Assembly (NCBI GenBank): GCA_903898215.1
Contig: CAIUEQ010000232.1
Coordinates: forward strand, 1 to 12,124
DNA from: an uncultured Bacteroidota bacterium
GTDB taxonomy: Bacteria; Bacteroidota; Bacteroidia; UKL13-3
Reading direction: 5' to 3'
DNA length: 12,124 nt
Part shown: positions 1-6,439 of the stretch, in pieces
Position numbering within the stretch: the first letter of the stretch is position 1
How the letters are laid out: each line of letters opens with the position of its first letter
The notes under the pieces: model-generated
Databases searched by the model: none
What the model was told of the DNA's origin: nothing
The model's input: the letters and a program-made list of their open reading frames with translations, nothing else
Program-made: the position numbers and the translations under genes

Positions 1-530
1 CCATCTTCAATAAATTTTTGAAGCGCCTGATTGTATTCTTCATCCAATATTTGATCGAGCAAAGGTTTTACAGCTTTCACAATATGTGTTGCTTCAACAA
101 TGTCTTTTTCCTTTACGGCAGTAAGAGCAGCTTGCAGCAATTGCTGTTTGTTTAAACTCGAAAAATCCGGAATTTCTTCCACTTCTTCATCCAATTCTTT
201 TTCATCCTCAATTGTTTCAATCACATCAGAAGTAGTTTCTGGAATTGAATTTTCAATTGTGCCAATTGCTGTTTCTGAAATAACTGAAGTAGTATCTTCA
301 ATTTTATTTTCAGAAATCATTTCAGGAATTTTTTCTTCATCAGTTGTAGAAGAAATTTCTGGGGTTAAACTATCATCATCGAGAGACGCTGTGTTTTCAA
401 TCACAGGCTCATCTGTAAGAATATTTTCGGCAGGATAAACATTCTTTGCAACATTCTCAGTTGCATCTGTGTTCAACTCATTGCTGTTATCAGCATGGTC
501 GAGAGGTGTAGGGTTCATATTTTCACTCAT
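1..530 (-). CDS. DUF349-type protein, N-terminal part (partial)
   Basis: The reading frame starts at the ATG at 530-528 and runs off the left edge, giving 176 complete codons. Residues 1 to about 120 are a low-complexity acidic tail rich in Glu, Asp, Ser, Thr and Ile. From about residue 121 the sequence becomes helical (PDFSSLNKQQLLQAAL, then VKAVKPLLDQILDEEYNQAL). This resembles the segment before the first DUF349 repeat in long Bacteroidota DUF349 proteins, which are cytoplasmic, helical and of unsettled function. The DUF349 repeats themselves would lie outside the window, so the family call rests on this lead-in only. A second Met at residue 5 is an alternative start. There is no obvious Shine-Dalgarno sequence. 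The gene is divergent from the HMG-CoA lyase gene across a 90-base gap with a candidate -7 box for each direction. Confidence 0.62.
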   Translation of the reverse strand, partial: MSENMNPTPLDHADNSNELNTDATENVAKNVYPAENILTDEPVIENTASLDDDSLTPEISSTTDEEKIPEMISENKIEDTTSVISETAIGTIENSIPETTSDVIETIEDEKELDEEVEEIPDFSSLNKQQLLQAALTAVKEKDIVEATHIVKAVKPLLDQILDEEYNQALQKFIED

Positions 531-558
531 AATTCTAAAAAAATCCACATAGGGGAGC

Positions 559-566
559 CAAAGGTA
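559..566 (-). promoter_or_regulatory. Candidate Bacteroidota -7 box for the DUF349-type gene
   Basis: Read on the minus strand this is TACCTTTG, a perfect match to the Bacteroidota -7 consensus TAnnTTTG. It lies 28 bases upstream of the ATG at 530, which would give a leader of roughly 20 bases. I see no matching -33 TTTG/TTG element at the usual spacing, so the call rests on the -7 box and its position. Confidence 0.4.
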
Positions 567-579
567 AGAATAAAAAAAG

Positions 580-587
580 TAAATTTG
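580..587 (+). promoter_or_regulatory. Candidate Bacteroidota -7 box for the first HMG-CoA lyase gene
   Basis: TAAATTTG is a perfect TAnnTTTG match. Transcription would start near 593-595, leaving a leader of about 27 bases before the ATG at 621. A -33 element is not evident. It sits 13 bases from the oppositely oriented box at 559-566, so the two promoters would be back to back. Confidence 0.45.
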
Positions 588-620
588 CCTTGTTTTTGTT
601 GAATTTAAGACGCTGATAAA

Positions 621-1490
621 ATGAGCATTAAGATTATTGAATGTCCGAGAGATGCGATGCAGGGATTGCACGAGTTTATTCCAACCGAAAAAAAGATCAG
701 TTATATTAATTCATTGTTAAAAGTTGGATTTGATACAATTGATTTCGGAAGTTTTGTTTCACCAAAAGCAATTCCGCAATTACGTGATACCACAGAGGTT
801 TTATCAAAACTTGATCTGTCGACTACAAAAAGTAAGTTGCTGGCTATCATTGCAAACAAACGCGGGGCACAAGATGCAAGCATGTTTGATGAGATCACTT
901 ATTTAGGATTTCCTTATTCTGTTTCACCAACATTTTTAAAATTAAATATCAGTTCAACCCGAGAAGAAGCTTATAAAACAATTGAGTATTTAAATAATTT
1001 ATGTGCTTCAAAAAATAAGCAGCTCGTGGTTTATTTATCGATGGCATTTGGAAATCCATACGGAGATGAGAGTTCGCTTGAAGCCATTGATGAAGCTGTT
1101 GAAGAACTGAATCAACTTGGAATAAAAATTATCAGTATGGCAGATACAGTTGGTATTGGTGATGTGGCAACTATCGGAAATATTTTTGCAAACGTTGTTT
1201 CTACTTTTAAAGAAATTGAATTTGGATTGCATCTTCATACAACCGAATCAACGTATTATGAAAAAGTTGATGCAGCATATAAAAATGGATGCACACGTTT
1301 TGACTCGGTAATGTTGGGTTTGGGTGGTTGTCCGATGTCGGGAAAAGAATTGGTAGGAAATTTGAGCACCGAGCATTTGCTGAATTATTTCCATACAAAT
1401 AATATAGAAGTGAACTTGAATGAGGATGAATATTTTAAATCTCTTTTAAAAGCACAGGAAACATTTTCGTTTATTCATCCTATTTCATAA
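621..1490 (+). CDS. Hydroxymethylglutaryl-CoA lyase
   Basis: A 289-residue DRE-TIM barrel lyase, close to full length for bacterial HMG-CoA lyases (about 300). The family splits HMG-CoA into acetyl-CoA and acetoacetate in leucine breakdown. Visible motifs are the N-terminal PRDAMQG, with R10, D11 and Q14 in the positions of the catalytic Arg, metal-binding Asp and Gln; the segment SPTFLKLNISST, like the family's S-x-x-F-x-x-x-N block; D175 in ADTVG; the metal-ligand pair H204 and H206 in LHLHT; and the mobile glycine-rich loop GLGGCPMSG with the catalytic Cys at 237, followed by N247 in GNLSTE. All key residues of the true lyase are therefore present. The start is ATG with no clear Shine-Dalgarno sequence, as is common in this phylum. 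A second, diverged family member lies 262 bases downstream on the same strand. Confidence 0.88.
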   Translation: MSIKIIECPRDAMQGLHEFIPTEKKISYINSLLKVGFDTIDFGSFVSPKAIPQLRDTTEVLSKLDLSTTKSKLLAIIANKRGAQDASMFDEITYLGFPYSVSPTFLKLNISSTREEAYKTIEYLNNLCASKNKQLVVYLSMAFGNPYGDESSLEAIDEAVEELNQLGIKIISMADTVGIGDVATIGNIFANVVSTFKEIEFGLHLHTTESTYYEKVDAAYKNGCTRFDSVMLGLGGCPMSGKELVGNLSTEHLLNYFHTNNIEVNLNEDEYFKSLLKAQETFSFIHPIS

Positions 1491-1505
1491 ACCATATTTT
1501 GTCAG

Positions 1506-1583
1506 TTCGAGCGGAGTCGAGAACTTGTTCTGATGAGCACAATGTTTCTAAAAACTATCTATCACTTCTCGACTCCGCTCGAA
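1506..1583. repeat. 18-bp perfect inverted repeat (REP-like element)
   Basis: The left arm at 1506-1523 (TTCGAGCGGAGTCGAGAA) is exactly reverse-complemented at 1566-1583, with 42 bases between. The arms are much richer in GC than their surroundings. An RNA copy could fold into a strong hairpin, which might act as a terminator or 3'-end stabiliser for the lyase transcript ending at 1490. The form resembles dispersed REP-like elements; membership of a genomic family is inferred, since only this pair is in the window. Confidence 0.8.
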
Positions 1584-1752
1584 GAGACAAGCTCGATAGG
1601 AAATCATTAAAGGAATTATGAATATCTATTTTGCAACTATTAAAATAATCTGACATAAATTATACAGATATTTCATAAATAATTTATGTTATTCGCATTT
1701 GAATTTTTAATCATCACATTAACACATTATCAAATCATCAAATCAAAAATAT
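1584..1752. other. AT-rich gap before the second lyase, no gene seen
   Basis: The gap is strongly AT-rich. Its last 35 bases contain a loosely periodic ATCA/CATTA stretch (around 1710-1745) with a repeated ATCAAATC word. I find no perfect TAnnTTTG box here, so whether the second lyase has its own promoter or is read through from the first is open. Confidence 0.5.
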
Positions 1753-2799
1753 ATGCAATATCCTAAAAAAGTTACCATAGGCGACATCACAGTAAGAGAC
1801 GGTTTTCAGCATGAAGAAAAATATATTCCTTTAGAAGCAAAGCTTTGGATGACTGAGCAGTTGGTGCTTGCAGGTTACAAACATATAGAAGTTACAAACC
1901 TTGGAAATCCTGTTGGGATGCCGCAGTTTAAAGATGCCGACCCATTGATGAAAGCGATAAGGAAAAGTAAAAAAATCGCTCATTTGATTAATGATGTTTC
2001 ATTTACTGCTGTAACTATTCGTGAAAAAGCTGTTGAACGTGCCATCGAAAACAGGAAAGAAGGTTTTGGTCCGGATAGGATTTTATTTATGGTTTCAACA
2101 AGCGAATCTCATCATATAAAAAACTCGGGATTATCCTTAAAAGATTATTGGAAAATGTGCGAAAAGCATATCAAACTCGCTCATGATGCCGGAATAAAAG
2201 TTAACGGTACAGTGAGCACTATTTGGGGTTGTCCGATTGAAGGTCCAACCGATATGAAAAAAGCTGTTGAGTTTACAAAACGCTGGTTTGATATTGGTGC
2301 AAATGATGTAGAACATGCAGATCATGATGGCTCGGCTTCACCTGATCGTATTCATAAATATTTTTCGATGATCATGGATGAGTTTCAAAATCCAAATAAA
2401 CATATTGTGCATTTACATACTACACGTGGCTGGGGACTAGCCAATGCATTAGCGGCTTTGCAAGCAGGCATGACAAATTTTGAAGCAACGATGGGTGGAA
2501 TTGGTGGACAACCGGCAAACTTTGTAAGTGGTGTTCCAGTTAGCGGAACTGGAGATTATTATTATGCCGATTCGAGTTTGGTGGGTTTGGTTTCGATGGA
2601 AGATCTTGTTGTGATGATGGATGAAATGGGAATTGAAACGAATTTAGATATTGATAAAGTTTTGGAAATTGGTAAGATGACAGAGAGAATTGTTGGTAGA
2701 AGATTGCGTTCGGAAAGTATCAAAACAGGAAGAATTCCTAAATCATTAACCGGCCGAGGTTCTATTATTGAAGCACCAAGTCAGTCGGAGGTTAAGTAA
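1753..2799 (+). CDS. HMG-CoA lyase-like DRE-TIM metallolyase lacking the loop Cys
   Basis: A 348-residue protein of the HMGL/pyruvate carboxyltransferase superfamily. TVRDGFQHE carries R15, D16 and Q19; VEHADHDG (D190, D192) sits where the family's core Asp segment lies; VHLHTT supplies the metal ligands H220 and H222. The glycine-rich loop reads GGIGGQPAN, so Gln253 stands where true HMG-CoA lyases have the catalytic Cys. The protein is also about 50 residues longer than a typical lyase, with a basic tail (residues 313-335). A barrel fold and divalent-metal chemistry are well supported. The substrate is not: it probably cleaves or condenses another acyl-CoA or keto acid, and annotation as HMG-CoA lyase would be risky. 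It starts at ATG and lies on the same strand as the upstream lyase. Confidence 0.82.
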   Translation: MQYPKKVTIGDITVRDGFQHEEKYIPLEAKLWMTEQLVLAGYKHIEVTNLGNPVGMPQFKDADPLMKAIRKSKKIAHLINDVSFTAVTIREKAVERAIENRKEGFGPDRILFMVSTSESHHIKNSGLSLKDYWKMCEKHIKLAHDAGIKVNGTVSTIWGCPIEGPTDMKKAVEFTKRWFDIGANDVEHADHDGSASPDRIHKYFSMIMDEFQNPNKHIVHLHTTRGWGLANALAALQAGMTNFEATMGGIGGQPANFVSGVPVSGTGDYYYADSSLVGLVSMEDLVVMMDEMGIETNLDIDKVLEIGKMTERIVGRRLRSESIKTGRIPKSLTGRGSIIEAPSQSEVK

Positions 2800-2803
2800 A
2801 TTC

Positions 2804-2827
2804 GTTATTGAGTTATTAGGTTATTGA
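2804..2827. repeat. Three tandem 8-mers, GTTATTGA type
   Basis: GTTATTGA, GTTATTAG and GTTATTGA follow one another directly after the second lyase's stop codon. The tract lies in the short gap between convergent genes. No convincing stem-plus-T-run terminator is visible in 2800-2876. Confidence 0.6.
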
Positions 2828-2876
2828 GGATTCACGCATTCCTTTTCACTTTTTGAGCCACCTTTTGTTGGAAGGA

Positions 2877-3494
2877 TTAATTTTCATCCTTCGCATACAT
2901 CAGCGGTATTCTCCAATTTAAAAATTTTGCACCAACGCGAATTAGAACAATTACTGTTCCCGCAATGATGCTTGAAATATTATGATCGTTGGAAATTTTT
3001 GCTGAAATAAAATAAACTATTCCTCCGGCAATACTTGCTGAAGCATAAATATCTTTTCTAAAAACATACGGAATTTCATTTAATAAAACATCGCGCAAAA
3101 TTCCTCCGAAGCAACCGGTAATGGTTCCCAAAGCCACGCATATCATAGGATGCAAATGAAACTGTAAACCTTTAGTTATTGCTACCATCGTAAAAACGGC
3201 AAGTCCAACTGTATCCATCCAAAAAATAATATTCCTGATTTTGCCGGCATGAGGATGTACAAAAAAGGAGAGAAGATACGTAACAAAAATGGTAGTGATC
3301 AGATTGATATCGAGCAACCAGCCAACAGGTAAGTTTCCTATCAGCATATCGCGAATAGTTCCGCCACCAATAGCAGTTACAAAAGTGATGATAAGCACAC
3401 CAAATACATCCAATCTTTTTTGCATTGCCGAAACAGCACCTGAAAATGCAAATGATATTACCCCTAACAATTCAACGATTGTAATTAACTTCAT
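2877..3494 (-). CDS. TRIC/UPF0126 family membrane protein (cation channel-like)
   Basis: A 205-residue integral membrane protein, the normal length for the bacterial TRIC (YadS/YicG-like, UPF0126) family. It shows the family's internal duplication. The first half has FAFSGAVSA (15-23), KRLDVFGV (26-33) and GGGTIRD (43-49). The second half has GLAVFTMVAI (97-106), then TGCFGGILRD (126-135). Six or seven hydrophobic helices are visible. Bacterial homologues form trimeric monovalent-cation channels in the inner membrane; the physiological role is generally unclear. The start is ATG at 3494, and a possible -7 box lies just upstream, which would make the transcript nearly leaderless. The gene converges on the second lyase and has no partner gene. 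Confidence 0.88.
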   Translation of the reverse strand: MKLITIVELLGVISFAFSGAVSAMQKRLDVFGVLIITFVTAIGGGTIRDMLIGNLPVGWLLDINLITTIFVTYLLSFFVHPHAGKIRNIIFWMDTVGLAVFTMVAITKGLQFHLHPMICVALGTITGCFGGILRDVLLNEIPYVFRKDIYASASIAGGIVYFISAKISNDHNISSIIAGTVIVLIRVGAKFLNWRIPLMYAKDEN

Positions 3495-3501
3495 GGTAGG
3501 T

Positions 3502-3509
3502 CAAAAATA
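3502..3509 (-). promoter_or_regulatory. Candidate -7 box for the TRIC-family gene
   Basis: On the minus strand this reads TATTTTTG, matching TAnnTTTG. It ends only 8 bases before the ATG at 3494, so a transcript from it would be leaderless or nearly so. A TTG lies further upstream (3534-3536) but at a longer spacing than the consensus. Confidence 0.35.
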
Positions 3510-3545
3510 GAAAAAGTTGGCAGATTCTATATTCAATTTTGAAAT

Positions 3546-3590
3546 TTAAACGCAGAGTCGCGGAGAGGGCAAAGAACACAATGGGAAAAA
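3546..3590. repeat. CGCAGAG-type dispersed repeat, copy 1
   Basis: TTAAACGCAGAGTCGCGGAG followed by GGGCAAAG and an ACACAATGGGAAA tail. The unit is a loose run of CGCARAGR words. Related stretches occur at 3847-3891 and 3919-3949, and on the opposite strand at 11396-11424. Confidence 0.6.
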
Positions 3591-3681
3591 TTGAGAGATT
3601 ATTTTAATTTATTTTTCGAAAAAATTGAGGATATGCTCAATGGTATTAAGATAGGATTTTACAATCTCCAAAGGAGCATCC

Positions 3682-3816
3682 TGTTTGTAGCATAAAGCAC
3701 AAATGATAATTTAACTCCGTTAGGAGTGACCCATAATTAATTCAGACGGCACCTACGGAGCCGAGGTCGTTTTTTGTTTTTATTTTCTACAAACATGTTG
3801 CCACTAAGTGGCAAAA
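3682..3816. repeat. Composite palindromic repeat with 9-bp inverted ends
   Basis: TGTTTGTAG at 3682-3690 is perfectly inverted as CTACAAACA at 3787-3795. Inside are a hairpin ACTCC-GTTA-GGAGT (3714-3727) and a segment CACCTACGGAG (3750-3760) that pairs imperfectly with it. Just outside the right end is the near-perfect palindrome TTGCCACTAAGTGGCAA (3798-3814). No reading frame of note spans it. The layered palindromes suggest a REP-like or miniature mobile element; I see no transposase in the window. Confidence 0.65.
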
Positions 3817-3846
3817 CTTTTACTTAAATATCAATGCGGTAAAAAA

Positions 3847-3949
3847 AACTAAACGCAAGGACGCTAAGAAAAATAAAACGCAATGGAAAAAGTTGATTGT
3901 TTAATAATTCTTTATAAGTTTAAACGCAGAGGCGCAGAGAACGCAGAGA
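3847..3949. repeat. CGCAGAG-type dispersed repeat, copies 2 and 3
   Basis: Copy 2 (3847-3891) begins AACTAAACGCAAGGACGC and ends with a CGCAATGGAAA tail like that of copy 1. Copy 3 (3919-3949) is TTAAACGCAGAGGCGCAGAG then AACGCAGAGA and stops just before the polymerase gene's 3' end. Together with the two elements upstream they fill most of the 460-base gap 3495-3954, which otherwise holds no supported gene. Confidence 0.6.
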
Positions 3950-3954
3950 TTTTT

Positions 3955-5241
3955 TTAAAAGTCTTCTTTAAATTCTTCATCCACATAAAAATCTTTGATA
4001 GAGCCAAAACCTATCACATCTTTTAAAATTTGTTCATCGCCCATTTCGGCTGCTTTCATCACTTTATCTTTTCCGAATTTATTTTTTATATCATACACAA
4101 CCTTGCGAAGATTATTGGTTTTGATAGTATCTTCAAACAAATTTAAATTTAGTAACTCAGAAGAAATAAAATCTGAAACATTCATACCAACAGAAACAAG
4201 TTGCTGGTTAATGATAGTTTCGCAATGATGAGTTTGCTCAAATTTTTTCATGCGAAGTTTCATCAAATTAAGTAATTCCATTCCATCTTGAATTGGTTTT
4301 TCGGAGTGAATTTTATCGCTCCACGAACTTCCATTTTCATATCTTAAAGAAACAGAAAATTCTCGGCAATACACTTCCTGTTTTACCATACGCTGCTCGA
4401 GTTTCATAGCTAAACTTGTAAATAGTTGAAGCAATGTATCTATTGATTTTCGTTGCTCTTTAGATAACTGCCGCATGGCTTGCATGCTTTTATATTCGAG
4501 GCTGCTTAATTGATCCACTTCTTTAAAGTTTAACCGATAATGCCAATACAAACCAATGATGCTTTTAAGTGCCAATTTCAATTTTTCGGGAGGAGTATAT
4601 CTCAATTGTAACGGAGTGTTGATTCCTGCATTCATTAATCTCTTTGCATTTCCTGAAGCAATTCCCGGAAGGTCGGTAAGAGTGAGTTTTTTTAAAATAT
4701 CATCAATATTTTCAGGAGTAATTCTGACCAAGCCATTTGGCTTTTGAATTTCAGTTGCAAGTTTTGCGAGAAAAGCATTTGGTGCAATTCCAATGGAACA
4801 TTGTAAAAAATCTCCCACTTCTTTTTTAATATCTGCTTTAATTTTTTTTGCTAATTCAAGAGGATCTTTATACAATAACTTATAGGAAGAAATATCCATG
4901 ATTGCTTCATCAATACTTTTTGGAATCACATCTTCCGAATATTTTTTCAGCACCTTCATGATCTTGATATGAAACTCACGATAACGTTGTGGATTTGTTT
5001 CAAGTGGAACAAGATCCGGACAAACTTTCATTGCTTCATCCAAGCGCATAAAACTTTTTAGTCCGCGTTTTTTTGCTTCAATAGATAAGGCAATAATAGC
5101 TCCGTACTTTCCCGTGTAAACACAAACTGCCACAGGTCTTCCACGCAAGTGATAATTCACCTGTTGCTCGCAGCTTGCAAAGAAACTGTTCATGTCAATA
5201 AACAGAACGAGGTGTTCGTGTGTGAGAGAATTATTGTTCAT
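3955..5241 (-). CDS. Y-family translesion DNA polymerase (DinB/UmuC superfamily)
   Basis: A 428-residue error-prone polymerase that copies past damaged template bases. Residues 14-25 (FIDMNSFFASCE) hold the first catalytic Asp (D16) and the likely steric gate aromatic (F21). SIDEA (109-113) supplies D111 and E112. LRGRPVAV (32-39) and SIGIAPNAFLAKLAT (149-163) are standard palm/finger blocks, and DLPGIASGNAKRLMNAGI (190-207) is the helix-hairpin-helix. The C-terminal little-finger region ends with LNLNLF (364-369), which resembles a sliding-clamp binding peptide, and then KFGKDKVMKAAEM (388-400). The motif D-M-N-S-F-F plus ASCE is closer to UmuC than to E. coli DinB (D-M-D-C-F-F). No umuD-like gene is adjacent. 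The gene stands alone on the minus strand. The class is secure; the subgroup is not. Confidence 0.9.
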   Translation of the reverse strand: MNNNSLTHEHLVLFIDMNSFFASCEQQVNYHLRGRPVAVCVYTGKYGAIIALSIEAKKRGLKSFMRLDEAMKVCPDLVPLETNPQRYREFHIKIMKVLKKYSEDVIPKSIDEAIMDISSYKLLYKDPLELAKKIKADIKKEVGDFLQCSIGIAPNAFLAKLATEIQKPNGLVRITPENIDDILKKLTLTDLPGIASGNAKRLMNAGINTPLQLRYTPPEKLKLALKSIIGLYWHYRLNFKEVDQLSSLEYKSMQAMRQLSKEQRKSIDTLLQLFTSLAMKLEQRMVKQEVYCREFSVSLRYENGSSWSDKIHSEKPIQDGMELLNLMKLRMKKFEQTHHCETIINQQLVSVGMNVSDFISSELLNLNLFEDTIKTNNLRKVVYDIKNKFGKDKVMKAAEMGDEQILKDVIGFGSIKDFYVDEEFKEDF

Positions 5242-5356
5242 TTATAGCGTTGAAAAAATTACTATTCAACGATAGGATAAAGATAAATAAATGAATGCGA
5301 TGTTGATAAAAATATATGATATCTTTTTATGAAATAGATCAATTAGAAAGATTTTA

Positions 5357-5707
5357 TTATTTTTTGTTATATCCTTTTTCTTCAAAAGGTTTCAACTCTT
5401 CAATATACATTTCAGCAAGTTGTTTGGCTTCTTTGTTATAATCTTTTTCTTCTGTTTCGTTTTGAGTGATTTCTGCAAGTGTTTCAAAAACAAATTTTTC
5501 TTCTCCAAATTCTATCCATTCGTTTTGTAACAAATTATTTGGATGTGAACCGAAGTTTAATTGCAAGCGATGTCTGTTAAAAATTGCATCAATATTAACG
5601 CTGCTATCAATATAAATTTTATTGTTTATGGTATTTCGTATTTGAAAAACTCCAATTTTAAACTTCTTAAATTTGTATTCTTCTTTTAAATCTTTTTTTG
5701 ATTTCAT
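5357..5707 (-). CDS. Small GIY-YIG domain protein
   Basis: I chose the ATG at 5707, giving 116 residues (MKSKKDLKEEYKF...). The frame stays open upstream to an ATG at 5770, but that would add a hydrophobic stretch overlapping the neighbouring gene, and homologues I know begin with the charged MK-x-KKELKEEY type sequence. The GIY-YIG fold runs from about residue 17 to 80: GVFQIRN (19-25) in place of GIY-x-I-x-N, KIYIDSS (30-36) in place of K-x-YIGSS, R45/H46, then LQNEWIEFGEEKFVFETL with the likely metal-binding Glu at 75. It resembles a compact Bacteroidota family of unknown role, not the longer homing endonucleases or UvrC. The Phe for Tyr at 21 and Asp for Gly at 34 make nuclease activity uncertain. 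It lies 25 bases downstream of the next gene and is probably the last gene of a three-gene unit. Confidence 0.78.
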   Translation of the reverse strand: MKSKKDLKEEYKFKKFKIGVFQIRNTINNKIYIDSSVNIDAIFNRHRLQLNFGSHPNNLLQNEWIEFGEEKFVFETLAEITQNETEEKDYNKEAKQLAEMYIEELKPFEEKGYNKK

Positions 5708-5732
5708 GATGATGAAGTAAAGTGAAATAAAA

Positions 5733-6437
5733 TTAATTTGAGAGTTTAAAACTATGAACTGTAATATCAATCATCACCGGTTTTTTTAAAATCTTATTCA
5801 TGATTTTTGGTGATACTATTCTTCTTGAAGGATATTTTATTCCGTTCTCTTCTTTATGCTCGGTTACAACATTGGCAACATGCGCCCAACTCCCAAAGAC
5901 ATCAACAGTGTAATTATGCTGAAGTAATTTTCCGGTTAACATATCAATTTTAAATTCCTGAAACTTACTATGCGTTGGCAATGAATCGGGAAATATGGCT
6001 TCCAAAAATCCCGGTTCTTTTTCATTCCAAACAATTTTTTCATTCATTAATAAATTGGGAAATGTAAAATAATTCCAGAAAGCATAATTGGCAAAGTATG
6101 TCATGTCCATATCATCCCAATAAAAAAACCTTCTGCCATTTGGAAAATATTTTCGTACATCTTCTCTGCGTGCTATAATTTTTCCGTTTTCATCTTCTAA
6201 CCAAACATCGTTTCCATCCAAAACTCCTGTGATATTTTTATTTTTTCCTATTGGTGTAAGTTTTACAAAAGGTTTGTCAACTTCCATTACAATTTTTGCG
6301 TGTTCAAAAATCGGTCTTCGTTTTAAAGTAAATGCCAAACCTGTTGTACTTACATAGACTTCAAGCATTTTAGAATTTTGCCAAAGCTCTTTTCCTCCAT
6401 AAAATTCTAATGCTTTTTCTGCTGTTTCACTTAACAT
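5733..6437 (-). CDS. Conserved protein of unknown function (234 aa)
   Basis: I do not recognise a named function. The protein begins AEKALEFYGGKELW (6-19), a helix seen at the start of many LolA-like or outer-membrane-lipoprotein-sorting-like folds. The rest looks beta-rich. Conserved-looking blocks are WDDMDMTYFANYAFWNYF (107-124), FPDSLPTHSKFQEF and HNYTVDVFG, then GIKYPSRRIV. This pattern matches, from memory, a widely scattered uncharacterised family in which WDDLHLAYF and ALWNYLT type motifs recur. No signal peptide is visible, so it is probably cytosolic unless the start lies elsewhere. It starts 2 bases after the stop of the upstream membrane-protein gene, which argues for co-translation. 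A ligand-binding or lipid-handling role would be a guess. Confidence 0.75.
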   Translation of the reverse strand: MLSETAEKALEFYGGKELWQNSKMLEVYVSTTGLAFTLKRRPIFEHAKIVMEVDKPFVKLTPIGKNKNITGVLDGNDVWLEDENGKIIARREDVRKYFPNGRRFFYWDDMDMTYFANYAFWNYFTFPNLLMNEKIVWNEKEPGFLEAIFPDSLPTHSKFQEFKIDMLTGKLLQHNYTVDVFGSWAHVANVVTEHKEENGIKYPSRRIVSPKIMNKILKKPVMIDITVHSFKLSN

Positions 6438-6439
6438 AT

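Noticed and set aside
100..438. 112-residue plus-strand open frame rich in Ser and Ile
   Set aside because: It is the antisense of the acidic low-complexity part of the minus-strand DUF349-type protein; its Ser/Ile/Val-rich composition is what antisense of Glu/Asp/Thr codons gives.
2800..2876. Bidirectional terminator between convergent genes
   Set aside because: No GC-rich stem followed by a T run is visible; only short tandem GTTATTGA words and a weak CCTT/AAGG pairing.
3682..3816. Insertion sequence or CRISPR-like array
   Set aside because: There is no transposase frame, no regular repeat-spacer pattern and no cas gene; the palindromes fit a small non-coding element.
5708..5770. Upstream ATG for the GIY-YIG gene
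   Set aside because: It would add a hydrophobic 21-residue stretch and overlap the end of the preceding gene; the inner ATG fits the charged N-terminus of the family.
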